In this document: in pieces, positions 53,301-61,570 of the stretch
Numbering within the stretch: position 1 is the stretch's first letter
Layout: every line of letters begins with the position of its first letter
NCBI RefSeq assembly: GCF_016863135.1
Contig: NZ_BOOH01000008.1
Span: forward strand, 42,913 to 106,912
Direction of reading: 5' to 3'
DNA from: Planobispora longispora
Lineage (GTDB): Bacteria; Actinomycetota; Actinomycetes; Streptosporangiales; Streptosporangiaceae
Length of the DNA: 64,000 bases
Translations under genes and position numbers: made by a program
The notes under the pieces: generated by a model
What the model was told of the DNA's origin: nothing
The model's input: the letters and a program-made list of their open reading frames with translations, nothing else
Database searches by the model: none

Positions 53301-55473
53301 CCCACCGCGAGGCGAGGACGGCGCCCGAGACCGCGGGCAGCGCCAGCAGGTCCAGCAGTCGCGTGGATCCGGGCAGGGCCAGGCCGGGATCGTCGCGGCT
53401 GACGTCGCGGATCGGGGCCAGGGACCGGGCGAGCCGGTCGCACCAGGACTCCGGGACGCGGTCGGCCAGGATCTCCCCGAGGCCGTCCAGCCCGCCGCCG
53501 CGCAGCCGCAGCCCGCCGTCCGGGACGGCCTGGACGACGGTGGCGCACTCTTCGGGCAGCAACCGCTGGTCGTCGTCGATCGCCAGGGTGTGGACGCCCG
53601 CGCGGGGACCCTGGCGCAGCACCTGCGGCATGCCGGGCAGCGCCCGCAGGACCTGGGCGCCGTCGAGGACCACCAGAACGTCGTAGGGGCGCTCGTCGTA
53701 GGCGGGGGCGAAGTCTCCGGAACGGCCCGGCCCGCCCCGGCCGCCCGTCGCCCCCGACCCGAGGTCGCCCCAGCCCGACGGGACGCGGCCCGCCTTGAGG
53801 GGGGATCCGCTCTCGCCGAGGCGCTCCTCGATCAGGGCGGCCAGCTCGCCGACCCGGCGGGCGGCGGCCTCCGGATCGGCGCCGACCAGCGCCACGCAGT
53901 CTTCGCCGCCGTGCGGGGCGCAGTGCGGCAGCCAGCGGGCCCAGTTCCACCGCGCGCCGCCGTCACCGCGCGCCGACAGCACCACGATCGCCAGATCACG
54001 CGGGCTGTGCAGGGCGGCGGCCTGGCCGACCAGCCAGCGGGCCAGGCCCGCGACGTCGTCGCGGGGCCCGGTCAGGCCCACCACGCCGAGCTGCCGCACG
54101 GCCAGGGTCACCGGCACCGCCCGGCAGGTCGGGGGGTCGGGCAGCGGGGCGTCCGTCGGGGCGCCCCGTTCCGGGACGAGCTCGAGGTCGGCGGGGAGGT
54201 CGGCGAGCCCGACCCGGAGGCGGAGCGCGTCGGGGTCGTGGTCGCGCCGTTCCCAGAGCCGCCGCCGGGGACCGGTCGCGGTGAGCAGCACCTCGGCGGG
54301 GTCGGGCGCGGCGGCGCGGCGCGCGATCTCGTCGGCGGCGCGGGCCCGCTCCATGGTGGCATCGAAGGCCGCCATGCGTTCGCGGTACTCCTTCATCTGC
54401 AGGCGGTACCGCTTGCGGCCGTGCCGCCGGTCGCTCCACCACTGGCCGAACATGATCATCGGGCTCATCAGGGCGAACAGCAGGAAGTACCACGTGTTGA
54501 GGACCCACGCCAGGGTCAGGCCCACCAGGGCGGGAAGGAGGGCGGCCAGCAGGTGCAGCCGCATGGGCTCGGCGCGTCTCGGCTCGGCGGGGACCGCGAA
54601 GCGCCGCGGGCTCTCCGGCGGCCGGAGCCGGGGCGGCCGGTTGTAGGCGAGGCCGCCGTCGGGCTGGGCGTCCAGGTGCGCGTCCGGCGGCTCCACGGCC
54701 TTCAGCGTCAAGACCGAGGACCCGCAGATCAACAGGGCGTGCTCGGGCCAGTCGAGGACTCCGTCCAGCGGCTCGCCGTCCAGCTCGGGCGTCGTTGCCG
54801 CGCGCCGTACGCCGCCGGTCTCACCCGCGGCGGCGCCTCCTGCCGTGTCGCCGGTGCCGTCCGCGCCTCCTCCCGCGCGGCCGCCCCCGCCCTCGGTTCC
54901 GCCGCCCCGGCCTCCGCCCCGGCCTCCGCGCCTGCCCGGCCGCGCCGCCCGCTCCCCGGCGGAGCCGTCCGGGGCGACGTCGGCCCCGGGCTCGACGGTG
55001 ATGGCGTCGGGCGTGAGCCGCACGACGGCGGCCTCGCCGGGCAGGGAAGGGTCGCGCACGGACACCGCGCAGGCGGGGTCGGAGCCGACGGTGTGGACGC
55101 CGAGCCCGAGGCGGTGCACCGACCCGGCGCCGGGACCGCCGATCACCCGGATCTCCACGATGCCGCCGGGCTCCTCGGCGAGCGTCGAGGCGGCCAGGCG
55201 GCGGTCCAGGGTGACCAGGTCACCGTCGCGCAGGAGCCCGAGCAGCGGGGCGTCGGGGGGGAGCTCGCGGCCGTCCAGCCAGAGGGAGGGGGCCTCGGCG
55301 CCGTCGCCCATGCCGTAGGGGGCCTTGCTGCGCGTCAGCCGCACCACGTTGGTCGGCCGCTCGGCCTGCCCGGTGAGGGCCTCCGCGAGCCGCGCCACCG
55401 TGGTCGTCTCGTCGCCCTCGACCACGACATCGCGGTCGGCGTGCTCGCTGAGCACGGTGAGCATGATCCGCAT
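50368..55473 (-). CDS. eccC: FHA-FtsK/SpoIIIE type VII secretion ATPase (EssC/EccC-like)
   Basis: A 1701-residue membrane ATPase. It has an N-terminal ubiquitin-like segment (1-90) and an FHA-like domain (about 105-260) split by a Gly-rich insert. A membrane hairpin (304-345) leads to three FtsK-type ATPase domains. Domain 1 has an intact Walker A, GTTGAGKS (near 755), FVLIDYKGGAAF and LVIDEFAAM. Domains 2 and 3 read GTARSGRS (near 1170) and GPPRSGRS (near 1530), with Arg replacing the catalytic Lys. FHA-first architecture resembles Firmicutes EssC more than mycobacterial EccC. No EccB, EccD, EccE or mycosin gene is nearby. Confidence 0.9.
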   Translation of the reverse strand: MRIMLTVLSEHADRDVVVEGDETTTVARLAEALTGQAERPTNVVRLTRSKAPYGMGDGAEAPSLWLDGRELPPDAPLLGLLRDGDLVTLDRRLAASTLAEEPGGIVEIRVIGGPGAGSVHRLGLGVHTVGSDPACAVSVRDPSLPGEAAVVRLTPDAITVEPGADVAPDGSAGERAARPGRRGGRGGGRGGGTEGGGGRAGGGADGTGDTAGGAAAGETGGVRRAATTPELDGEPLDGVLDWPEHALLICGSSVLTLKAVEPPDAHLDAQPDGGLAYNRPPRLRPPESPRRFAVPAEPRRAEPMRLHLLAALLPALVGLTLAWVLNTWYFLLFALMSPMIMFGQWWSDRRHGRKRYRLQMKEYRERMAAFDATMERARAADEIARRAAAPDPAEVLLTATGPRRRLWERRDHDPDALRLRVGLADLPADLELVPERGAPTDAPLPDPPTCRAVPVTLAVRQLGVVGLTGPRDDVAGLARWLVGQAAALHSPRDLAIVVLSARGDGGARWNWARWLPHCAPHGGEDCVALVGADPEAAARRVGELAALIEERLGESGSPLKAGRVPSGWGDLGSGATGGRGGPGRSGDFAPAYDERPYDVLVVLDGAQVLRALPGMPQVLRQGPRAGVHTLAIDDDQRLLPEECATVVQAVPDGGLRLRGGGLDGLGEILADRVPESWCDRLARSLAPIRDVSRDDPGLALPGSTRLLDLLALPAVSGAVLASRWGRSTEALIGVGPDGPFSVDLRADGPHALIAGTTGAGKSELLQTLICSLAVANRPDEMTFVLIDYKGGAAFKECVRLPHTVGMVSDLDGHLTQRALASLAAEIRRRERLLLAAGAKDIEDYHRLRDAQTARASRDLLVAGGSSPVTPLRGRGDPLEPLPRLVLVIDEFAAMVSELPDFMTGLVDIARRGRSLGIHLILATQRPAGVVTPDIQANTSLRIALRVTDSTESADVIGRPDAAHIPKSTPGRCYVKSGAGAATAVQTARIGGRSPNGPPGGQRGGQGATRARVTEVGWQALGHPAPAPDTGAADGSPVTDLSLVVDALADAARAAGVPEQPSPWLEPLTDLVVAPGLPGLPSGTPPTGAAVPTTAPPHRPGASSPDGDGDGDGTAPYRTGMSFPGGDGAAPYRAGHEEVPPLAFGVTDLPWAQDRRALTLDLAHGGHLLLAGTARSGRSTALRTLAGAIAAGASPQDVHLHAIDCGSGALLPLVTMAHCGAVVTRDQLDRVERLLARLRAEVGRRQQLLAEAGYASLTELRASRGEPRLPWLVLMLDRWEGFVSAFEGYDYGRLIDSMLQLLREGPAVGLRAVVTGDRSTLIGQISTIFDDRLILRMADPSEYGLAGLPARDLPTVLVPGRALSMGEHGLTESQIGLLDEDPSGPAQVAMLQSLARTVPARFPGTAAGDGPAGQHGEDLRAANGETVGASRPGKSAATGRPPESAAGRASEPGETGRSRGSAGEVVGWIWAGEPPLRVDALPMRITTAQAADLIPAFEPPSPLWALFGAGGDALAPLGVDLLAQGPGAVVAGPPRSGRSSALLTATRSLLSRGTPVVLVAPRRSPLSTLVDEPGVLAVLDANGDLNEAVAGQERYVVIVDDAELIPADSPLGTALERTLRTGRDGEHGLIIGGATGDLTSAYRGFVAEARKSRTGLLLAVQNPSDGDLLAVRLPRGAVGGPPGRGLLVTLGTITPIQTALPG

Positions 55474-55580
55474 CGCGCTCTCCTCGGGTCAGGCGCCCCC
55501 GCTCCAACCTAACGACTGGGAACGGTCCCGAAGAGATGTTCGCGATAAACCGGATGGCCCGGGGCCACCTCGGACGGTCC

Positions 55581-55917
55581 TGTGGAAAACCTGATCGCCT
55601 GTGGATAACCGTCCGCCACGGCCGGCACGCCGTACACCGGCCCATGTGTCGTGATTCGTGTGCTTCCTCCACTCCCCGACGAGAACGGCTTCCCGCCCCC
55701 TCCGGGGGGAACGGCCGGGGCGGACGGCGACCACGCCCCGGCCGATGCCGTCGCTGAGCAGGAGGAAGCACGACGAAGGAGACGGTCGCGCCACCGGGCG
55801 AACTCGGCGCCCCGCTCGCCGGGGAAACCCGGCGGTTCCCCCGCCTGGTTCGGCGGAGGCGCGTAGTTTCCGGACGTTCAGGGCACCTGTGGATTCTCCG
55901 GACATGCCTGTGGAAAA
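55581..55917. promoter_or_regulatory. Cluster of four DnaA-box-like 9-mers
   Basis: TGTGGAAAA (55581), TGTGGATAA (55600), TGTGGATTC (55888) and TGTGGAAAA (55909) all point the same way. The second is the exact reverse complement of TTATCCACA. They lie in the 445-bp gap (55474-55918) upstream of the FtsK-type gene, which otherwise contains no convincing gene. No dnaA, dnaN or similar gene is near, so it is not oriC on this evidence. Confidence 0.45.
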
Positions 55918-55918
55918 C

Positions 55919-56206
55919 TCACCCGGAATCCGGGGTGTCCTTCAGCGTGCGCGTCTTGGACCGCAGTTCACCGGTCTTCTCCTCCAGCAGCCCCGCGTAG
56001 GCGTTCACCTCGGAGGTGACCTCCACCAGCCCGGCCGCCGCCCGGTGCAGGCCGTCGACCACCTTCTCGGTGGCGGGAGCGGCCGCGAGCCGCTCGACTC
56101 CTCTGCGGCGCAGGCGCTCGACGGTTCTCCTCAAGAGGAGACGTACGCGTCCCGGACCCCGTACGCGTCCCGGACTCGATGCGCGGCGCCTGAACCACTT
56201 GGCCAT
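55919..56206 (-). CDS. Small basic/coiled-coil hypothetical protein
   Basis: A 95-residue protein I do not recognise. It starts MAKWFRRRASSPGRVRGPG with a strongly basic N-terminal third. The rest is an amphipathic, probably coiled-coil helix (VVDGLHRAAAGLVEVTSEVN, then LLEEKTGELRSKTRTL). No signal peptide or membrane helix. No Shine-Dalgarno is visible before ATG 56206, and the upstream ATG at 56224 is no better. It might be a nucleic-acid or membrane-surface binding protein, but this is speculative. Confidence 0.5.
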   Translation of the reverse strand: MAKWFRRRASSPGRVRGPGRVRLLLRRTVERLRRRGVERLAAAPATEKVVDGLHRAAAGLVEVTSEVNAYAGLLEEKTGELRSKTRTLKDTPDSG

Positions 56207-56561
56207 GGGCCAAGGATGACACATTTTGAACAGGTTCAGGGTGAAAAGAGGCGCACAGGTGTGCGGCGTGATGGTGAAGGGAGCGGAGAGAGTCCGGGGG
56301 CTGGAGGGGGAATTCCAAATCGGGGATGAAAGTGATGTGACACATGATGCGCAGATTTATTCATGTCCCTATCACGCGGATGAGTTGTGTGTCATGACTG
56401 GGAACCGTAAGGTTTCGGTGGATCGTCGTTGACAGACGTGTCCCTATCGAACGAGCATTGATCCTCGCTTTTCCCCGACAATCGATCGGCGGGGTGCACA
56501 TAATGGCGTAAATTCGTCCGTAATTCCCGAAGATATGATCACTCAGGGAGTTCCCCCGCCC
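56207..56561. promoter_or_regulatory. 355-bp AT-richer region upstream of the Tad pilus operon
   Basis: No gene is visible. The region is clearly AT-richer than its flanks. It holds a TTGACA box (56431-56436), a CATAAT box (56499-56504), a repeated TGTCCCTATC (56364-56373 and 56441-56450) and small palindromes such as TGTGACACA. It most likely contains the operon promoter and regulator sites. The two TGTCCCTATC copies, 77 bp apart, are the best operator candidates. Confidence 0.5.
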
Positions 56562-57269
56562 ATGAGGACCAGTGAGAAGTCAACGGGCCGCGCTCCGGTG
56601 AATGCCGAGCGTCCAAGTCCGGCGGGCACCCTGTCGGGGCCGGCGTCACGCAAGCTCCCCGTCTCGCCCCGCGAGCGCAGGCCCGCGCTCGCCGCGCTGG
56701 CCGTCCTGCTCATCCTGGGCGGCGCGCTGGCCACCACCCTGCTGGTCATGCGCAGCGGCGACCGGGTCTCCGCGATCGAGATCACCCAGAAGATCGGCGC
56801 CGGCCAGCGGATCCCCCTGGAGGCGATGCGCGAGGTGCAGATCGCCGACACGGGGATCGGTTACGTGTCCTTCGCCCACCGCGAGCGCATCGCGGAGGGG
56901 AACAACCACGCCCTCGTCACCCTGCTGCCCGGCACCCTGCTGATCAGGGACATGGTCGTCTCCTTCAGCGAGGAACTGGGCCCGGGCAAGGCGCAGGTGG
57001 GCCTGTCGCTCAAACCGGGCCAGCTGCCCGGGGGCCTGCGGGAGGGCGACCGCGTCCAGGTCATCCACGTGCCCGGCAAGGGCGCCGCCGAGCAGGGCCG
57101 GGTCCTGGCGCAGAGCGCGCTGGTCCACCGGATCGGTGAGAGCCGCACCGGATCGTCCGGCGCTTCCGGCCGGGTCACGGTGATCGTGGACAGCGCGGTC
57201 GCGCCGACGATCGCCGCCTACGCCTCCAACGGCGAGATCGCCGTGGCGGGTCTGCCGGGAGAGCGCTGA
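56562..57269 (+). CDS. cpaB: SAF-domain pilus assembly protein (CpaB/RcpC-like)
   Basis: A 235-residue protein. A short cytoplasmic tail and one membrane helix (LAALAVLLILGGALATTLL) are followed by a SAF domain (ITQKIGAGQRIPLEAMREVQIADTG) and a beta-rich C terminus (GDRVQVIHVPG). CpaB/RcpC proteins help stabilise the outer part of Tad pili and may bind envelope glycans. ATG 56562 is favoured because GGGAG lies upstream. ATG 56535 is an alternative. It is the first gene of the Tad operon. Confidence 0.82.
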   Translation: MRTSEKSTGRAPVNAERPSPAGTLSGPASRKLPVSPRERRPALAALAVLLILGGALATTLLVMRSGDRVSAIEITQKIGAGQRIPLEAMREVQIADTGIGYVSFAHRERIAEGNNHALVTLLPGTLLIRDMVVSFSEELGPGKAQVGLSLKPGQLPGGLREGDRVQVIHVPGKGAAEQGRVLAQSALVHRIGESRTGSSGASGRVTVIVDSAVAPTIAAYASNGEIAVAGLPGER

Positions 57270-57270
57270 A

Positions 57271-58074
57271 GTGGCGCTCATCGTGCTGGCCGCCGACAAG
57301 GGCGCGCCCGGCGTGACCACGGCGGCCACGGCGCTCGGCGCGATCTGGCCGCGCCCGGTGCTGCTGGCGGAGTGCGACCCGGCGGGCGGAGACCTCGCCT
57401 ACCGGCTCCCCGCGGCCGACGGGGGAGTCCTCAACCCCGGGAGGGGACTGCTCACCCTCGGAGCGACGGCCCGGCACGGGCTGAGCCACGCCCTGATCCA
57501 CGAGCACACCCAGAAGATCGTCGGCGGGCTGGACGTGCTGGCCGGCCTCACCCACGGTGAGCAGGCCGCCGGGCTGACCTGGCTCTGGGGGCCGCTCGGC
57601 CGGGCGCTGGCCACGCTGCCCCACGCCGACGTGCTGGCCGACTGCGGGCGCCTGGGAGGCCACCCCGAGCTGGGCGATCTGATCACCGAGGCGGCGCTGA
57701 CGGTCCTGTTCACCAGGGCGAGCCTGGACCACGTCGCCCACCTGCGCGAGCGCCTCCAGGTCATCCCGCGGGGCACGCAGGTCGGGGTGGTGGTCATCTC
57801 CGACCCCCGGCAGTACCGCGCCACGATCGACGAGGTCCGCCGGATCGTGGGGGGCACCGGCAAGGACGTCGTCTTCGTGGGCGGGCTCGCGCACGACCCG
57901 AAGGGCGCGGAACTGCTGCGCGGGCAGTGGGGCGGGCGTCTGGACCGCTCGCTGCTGATCCGCACCGCCCGTGAACTCGCCGGCCGTCTGGCGTCCCACG
58001 TCGGCCCCGGCCGTCTGGCCTCCCACGGCGGTCCCGGCCGCAAGACGGCCCCCGGCCGCAGGGAGGCCGTGTGA
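57271..58074 (+). CDS. MinD/ParA-like pilus localisation protein (CpaE/TadZ-like)
   Basis: A 267-residue protein with an atypical Walker A: ADKGAPGVTTAATAL keeps the signature Lys but has Val where the catalytic Lys would be, as is common in TadZ. LLAECDPAGGDLAYRL is the ParA switch region. TadZ proteins place the pilus machine at the membrane. GTG 57271 begins 1 bp after the CpaB stop. The C terminus contains an internal tandem repeat (RLASHVGPG, RLASHGGPG). Confidence 0.85.
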   Translation: MALIVLAADKGAPGVTTAATALGAIWPRPVLLAECDPAGGDLAYRLPAADGGVLNPGRGLLTLGATARHGLSHALIHEHTQKIVGGLDVLAGLTHGEQAAGLTWLWGPLGRALATLPHADVLADCGRLGGHPELGDLITEAALTVLFTRASLDHVAHLRERLQVIPRGTQVGVVVISDPRQYRATIDEVRRIVGGTGKDVVFVGGLAHDPKGAELLRGQWGGRLDRSLLIRTARELAGRLASHVGPGRLASHGGPGRKTAPGRREAV

Positions 58075-58168
58075 ACGGGCGCAGCGAGCGGGCCAGCCGT
58101 GTGAACGAGCGCGGCGAGCGGGCCATGGGCGCGGCGGCATCGCGGACGCGGCCGGCGAAGGGGGTCGG

Positions 58169-59470
58169 GTGAGCATCGACCACGGGTTGGTGAAGCGGTT
58201 CCGGCAGGAGGTCGGCGACCGGCTGGCGCACCAGCGCCGCCTGGACCAGGCCGGCGGCCTGACGCCGATGACGGGAGAGGACGAGCGCCAGTTCGCCCGG
58301 GCCCTGATCGCGCAGGTGCTGGAGGAGTTCGCCCGCGGCGAGATCGGCGTCGGCCGTACCCCGCCCACCGCGGAGGAAGAGGAGGCGCTCGCCGCCGGGA
58401 TCCACGCGGCGCTGTTCGGCGTGGGCCGCCTGCAGCCGCTGCTCGACGACCCCGAGGTCGAGAACATCGACATCAACGGCTGCGACCGGGTCTTCGTCAG
58501 CTACGCCGACGGCCAGGAGGTCATGGGCGAGCCGGTCGCCGAATCCGACGACGAGCTGGTCGAGCTGATCCAGATCCTCGCCGCCTACAGCGGTCTGTCC
58601 AGCAGGCCCTTCGACACCGCCAACCCCCAGCTCGACCTGCGCCTGCCGGACGGCTCCCGGCTCTCGGCGGTCATGGACGTCACGGTCCGCCCGGCCGTCT
58701 CCATCCGCCGCGCCCGGCTGGGCAAGGTCTTCCTCAGCGACCTGGTGGGCAACGGCACGCTCAGCGCGGAGCTGGGCCGCTTCCTGTCGGCCGCCGTGGG
58801 CGCCCGGAAGAACATCATGATCGCCGGGTCCACCAACGCGGGGAAGACGACCCTGCTGCGCGCGCTCGCCAACGAGATCCCGCCGTCGGAGCGGTTGATC
58901 ACCGTCGAGCGCGCCCTGGAGCTCGGCCTCGACCAGTTCCCCGAGCTCCACCCCAACGCGGTGGCCTTCGAGCAGCGCCTGCCCAACTCCGAGGGGCAGG
59001 GCGAGATCTCCATGGCCGAGCTGGTCCGCCGCTCCCTGCGGATGAACCCGTCCCGGGTGATCGTGGGCGAGGTCCTCGGCGACGAGATCGTCACCATGCT
59101 CAACGCGATGACCCAGGGCAACGACGGCTCGTTGTCCACGATCCACGCCAACTCCTCGATGGAGGTCTTCAACCGGATCGCCACCTACGCGCTCCAGGCC
59201 TCCGAACGGCTGCCGGTCGAGGCGACCCACATGCTGATCGCGGGCGCGATCGACTTCGTGGTCTTCATCGAGAAGCGCAACGACTACGCCAGGGGCGGCA
59301 CGCTGCGCCGCTTCGTGTCGAGCGTGCGCGAGGTGTCCGGGGTCGACGGCCGGGTGCTCTCCTCGGAGGTCTTCGCCCTCTCCCCGGACGGCCGCCTCCT
59401 GCCGCACGCGCCCCTGTCCTGCCTGGAGGAGCTCGCCCAGCACGGCTACGACCCCGGGGGGTGGATGTGA
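58169..59470 (+). CDS. cpaF: Tad pilus secretion ATPase (CpaF/TadA)
   Basis: A 433-residue hexameric ATPase of the type II/IV secretion superfamily that powers pilus assembly. Walker A is AGSTNAGKTTLLRAL. The Asp-box region is RLITVERALELGL, Walker B is MNPSRVIVGEVLGDE and the His-box is GSLSTIHANSSMEVFNRI. An N-terminal linker domain (IDINGCDRVFVSYADG) is present. GTG 58169 follows GAAGGGGG. The next gene overlaps its stop. Between 58075 and 58168 no gene is seen. Confidence 0.95.
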   Translation: MSIDHGLVKRFRQEVGDRLAHQRRLDQAGGLTPMTGEDERQFARALIAQVLEEFARGEIGVGRTPPTAEEEEALAAGIHAALFGVGRLQPLLDDPEVENIDINGCDRVFVSYADGQEVMGEPVAESDDELVELIQILAAYSGLSSRPFDTANPQLDLRLPDGSRLSAVMDVTVRPAVSIRRARLGKVFLSDLVGNGTLSAELGRFLSAAVGARKNIMIAGSTNAGKTTLLRALANEIPPSERLITVERALELGLDQFPELHPNAVAFEQRLPNSEGQGEISMAELVRRSLRMNPSRVIVGEVLGDEIVTMLNAMTQGNDGSLSTIHANSSMEVFNRIATYALQASERLPVEATHMLIAGAIDFVVFIEKRNDYARGGTLRRFVSSVREVSGVDGRVLSSEVFALSPDGRLLPHAPLSCLEELAQHGYDPGGWM

Positions 59471-60348
59471 TCCCGCTCCCCCCGGAACTCCTCGACCCGC
59501 TGGTGCTCCTGGCCGGGGCGGCGATCGGCGGCGGTCTGTTCCTGCTCGGTCTCGCCCTGTACGGCACCCGCCCGCGCCCGGCCGGTCCCGGGAAGAAGGC
59601 CGGGCGGCGCGAGCTGATCCGGGCCCTGTCCACCCGCTCCGGGGCGGGCGCGATCGCCGGCGTGGTCGTGCTCGCGGTGACCGGCTGGCCGGTCATGGCG
59701 GCCGGGGCCGTGCTGCTCGCCCTGGGGTGGCGCGGCCTGTCCGGCGGCGCGGCCGAGGAGCGCGCGGCGATGCGGCGGCTGGAGGGCCTGGCGGCCTGGA
59801 CCGAGTCGCTGCGGGACACCATCGCCGGAGCCGCCGGTCTGGAGCAGGCGATCCCGGTGTCCATCCGCGCCGCGTCCCCCATGCTCCGCCCGCACCTGCG
59901 CGCGCTCGTGGACCGCCTGCACACCCGCATGCCGCTGCCCGACGCGCTGCGCCTGTTCGCCGACGAGCTCGACGACCCCTCGGCCGACCTGGTCGTCGCC
60001 GCACTGATCCTCAACTCCCGGCTGCGCGGCCCCGGCCTGCGCGACGTGCTCGGCGCGCTCGCCGTATCGGCCCGGGAGGAGCTCGACATGCGCCGCCGCG
60101 TCGAGGCCGAGCGCCGCTCCACCCGGCGCAGCGTGCAGATCGTGGTCGGCGCGGCCGTCGCCTTCGCGGCGTTCCTGGTCGTCTTCAACCCCGATTACGT
60201 GGCCGAGTACGACGACGCCCTCGGCCAGGCGGTCCTCGTGGTGGTCGCCGCGTTCTTCGGCGCCGGGTTCGCCTGGATGCGCCGCCTGGCCCGGTTCGAC
60301 AAGCCCGCCCGCCTGCTGGGGCCGTCCGTTCGAAGGGAGGACGCGTGA
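59467..60348 (+). CDS. tadB: Tad pilus inner-membrane platform protein (TadB-like)
   Basis: A 293-residue GspF-domain protein. Two N-terminal helices are followed by a cytoplasmic GspF helical domain with ESLRDTIAGAAGLEQAIPVS and PDALRLFADELDDPSADLVVAAL, then two C-terminal helices. GTG 59467 overlaps the CpaF stop as GTGA. GTG 59461 is an alternative two codons earlier. It forms the platform with the TadC-like protein. Confidence 0.9.
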   Translation: MIPLPPELLDPLVLLAGAAIGGGLFLLGLALYGTRPRPAGPGKKAGRRELIRALSTRSGAGAIAGVVVLAVTGWPVMAAGAVLLALGWRGLSGGAAEERAAMRRLEGLAAWTESLRDTIAGAAGLEQAIPVSIRAASPMLRPHLRALVDRLHTRMPLPDALRLFADELDDPSADLVVAALILNSRLRGPGLRDVLGALAVSAREELDMRRRVEAERRSTRRSVQIVVGAAVAFAAFLVVFNPDYVAEYDDALGQAVLVVVAAFFGAGFAWMRRLARFDKPARLLGPSVRREDA

Positions 60349-61307
60349 TGGTTGAGGCTCTGCTGGCGGGAGGGGTGGCCGGTCTCGGGCTCTTCCTCCT
60401 GGTGCGGGCGCTGTTCCCGGCCCGGCCGGGCCTGGTGACACGGCTGCTGGCCCTGGACGCGGCGCGGGAGGGCGCCGGTGTCCCGCGGATGCAGCTCCTC
60501 CTGCCCGATGAGGAGGTCAGTCCCTTCCGGCGCGGGCTGGGCGAGCGGATGGCCCGTTTCTACGCGGCCCGGCGGTGGGAGATCCGCTCGGCCAGGGCGG
60601 ACCTGGCGCTGCTCGGCAAGTCGCTGGAGGGATATCTGGCGACCAAGGTGCTGCTGGCCGTCTCCGGGCTGTTGGCCTTCCCGCTGCTGGCCGGCTGGCT
60701 GGCGCTGATGGGATGGGGCGTCTCCCTGACGATCCCGCTGTGGGCGGCGATCACCTTCGCCACCGTCTTCTTCTTCCTGCCCAACCTGCAGATCAGGCGG
60801 GACGCCGCCCGGATGCGGCGCGACTTCCGGCACGTCGTCGGGGCCTTCCTCGACCTGGTGGCGATGAACCTGGCCGGCGGGCGCGGCGTGCCCGAGTCGC
60901 TGATGATGGCGGTCTCCGTGGGCACCGCGAGTACGGCGGGCGGCGCGGCGGGCGGCCCCGACGACGAGGGCGCCAACTGGGCGATGACCCGCATCCGCGA
61001 CGCCCTCGCCAACGCCAGGATCGTCGGCATCACCCCCTGGCAGGCGCTCGGCCAGCTCGGCGACGAGATCGACGTGGACGAGCTGCGCGACCTGTCGGCC
61101 GCGCTCGGCCTGGTCGCCGACGACGGAGCCAAGGTCCGCGCCTCCCTGACCGCGCGCGCCGCGACCCTGCGCCGGCGCGAGCTGGCCGAGGTGGAGGGGC
61201 AGGCGGGAGAGCGGTCCCAGTCGATGCTCGTCGCCCAGCTCCTGCTCTGCGCGGGCTTCATGATCTTTCTGAGTTTCCCGGCCGCTATGAAGATGTTGGG
61301 GTCCTGA
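60348..61307 (+). CDS. tadC: Tad pilus inner-membrane platform protein (TadC-like)
   Basis: A 319-residue GspF-domain protein. One N-terminal helix, a second helix pair in the middle, the GspF segment (GAFLDLVAMNLAGGRGVPESL), and a final helix LLLCAGFMIFLSFPAAMKML. ATG 60348 shares a base with the TadB stop (TGATG) and has GAAGGGAGG upstream. In-frame GTG 60345 is less well spaced. Confidence 0.9.
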   Translation: MVEALLAGGVAGLGLFLLVRALFPARPGLVTRLLALDAAREGAGVPRMQLLLPDEEVSPFRRGLGERMARFYAARRWEIRSARADLALLGKSLEGYLATKVLLAVSGLLAFPLLAGWLALMGWGVSLTIPLWAAITFATVFFFLPNLQIRRDAARMRRDFRHVVGAFLDLVAMNLAGGRGVPESLMMAVSVGTASTAGGAAGGPDDEGANWAMTRIRDALANARIVGITPWQALGQLGDEIDVDELRDLSAALGLVADDGAKVRASLTARAATLRRRELAEVEGQAGERSQSMLVAQLLLCAGFMIFLSFPAAMKMLGS

Positions 61308-61309
61308 CC

Positions 61310-61570
61310 ATGCTGAACCATCCGTGGATCGCCTACGCGGTCGCGCTGCTGAACGTGCGGATCGACAGAGCCCGCACCGCCCCCACCCGCGGCGCCTCGG
61401 CCGTCGAGTGGGTCATCATCACCGCCATCATCGCCGCGGTCGCCCTCGGCCTCGCCACGCTCATCAGGCAGCTGGTCCAGGAGAAGCAGGGCGAGATCTC
61501 CGACACCTTCGGCGGAGGCGGCGGGGGCGGCGGAGGGGACGGAGGCGGTGACGGTGGCGGAGACCCCTGA
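61310..61570 (+). CDS. Flp-type pilin precursor
   Basis: An 86-residue class III prepilin. After a positively charged leader the processing site reads RG28/A29 with Glu33 at position +5 (GASAVEW), followed by a hydrophobic helix (VIITAIIAAVALGLATLI). That is the signature cut by a TadV-type prepilin peptidase. The mature pilin ends in a Gly/Asp-rich tail. It starts 2 bp after tadC and its end overlaps the next gene. It is probably the main pilus subunit. Confidence 0.8.
   Translation: MLNHPWIAYAVALLNVRIDRARTAPTRGASAVEWVIITAIIAAVALGLATLIRQLVQEKQGEISDTFGGGGGGGGGDGGGDGGGDP

Noticed and set aside
55474..55918. DnaA-box cluster as the chromosomal origin.
   Set aside because: Only four sites, no dnaA/dnaN/gyrB context and no AT-rich unwinding region.
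61500..61570. Gly-rich tail of the pilin as a frameshift artefact.
   Set aside because: The frame is intact, Gly-rich tails occur in other Flp-like proteins, and the overlap with the TadE-family gene is normal for this operon.
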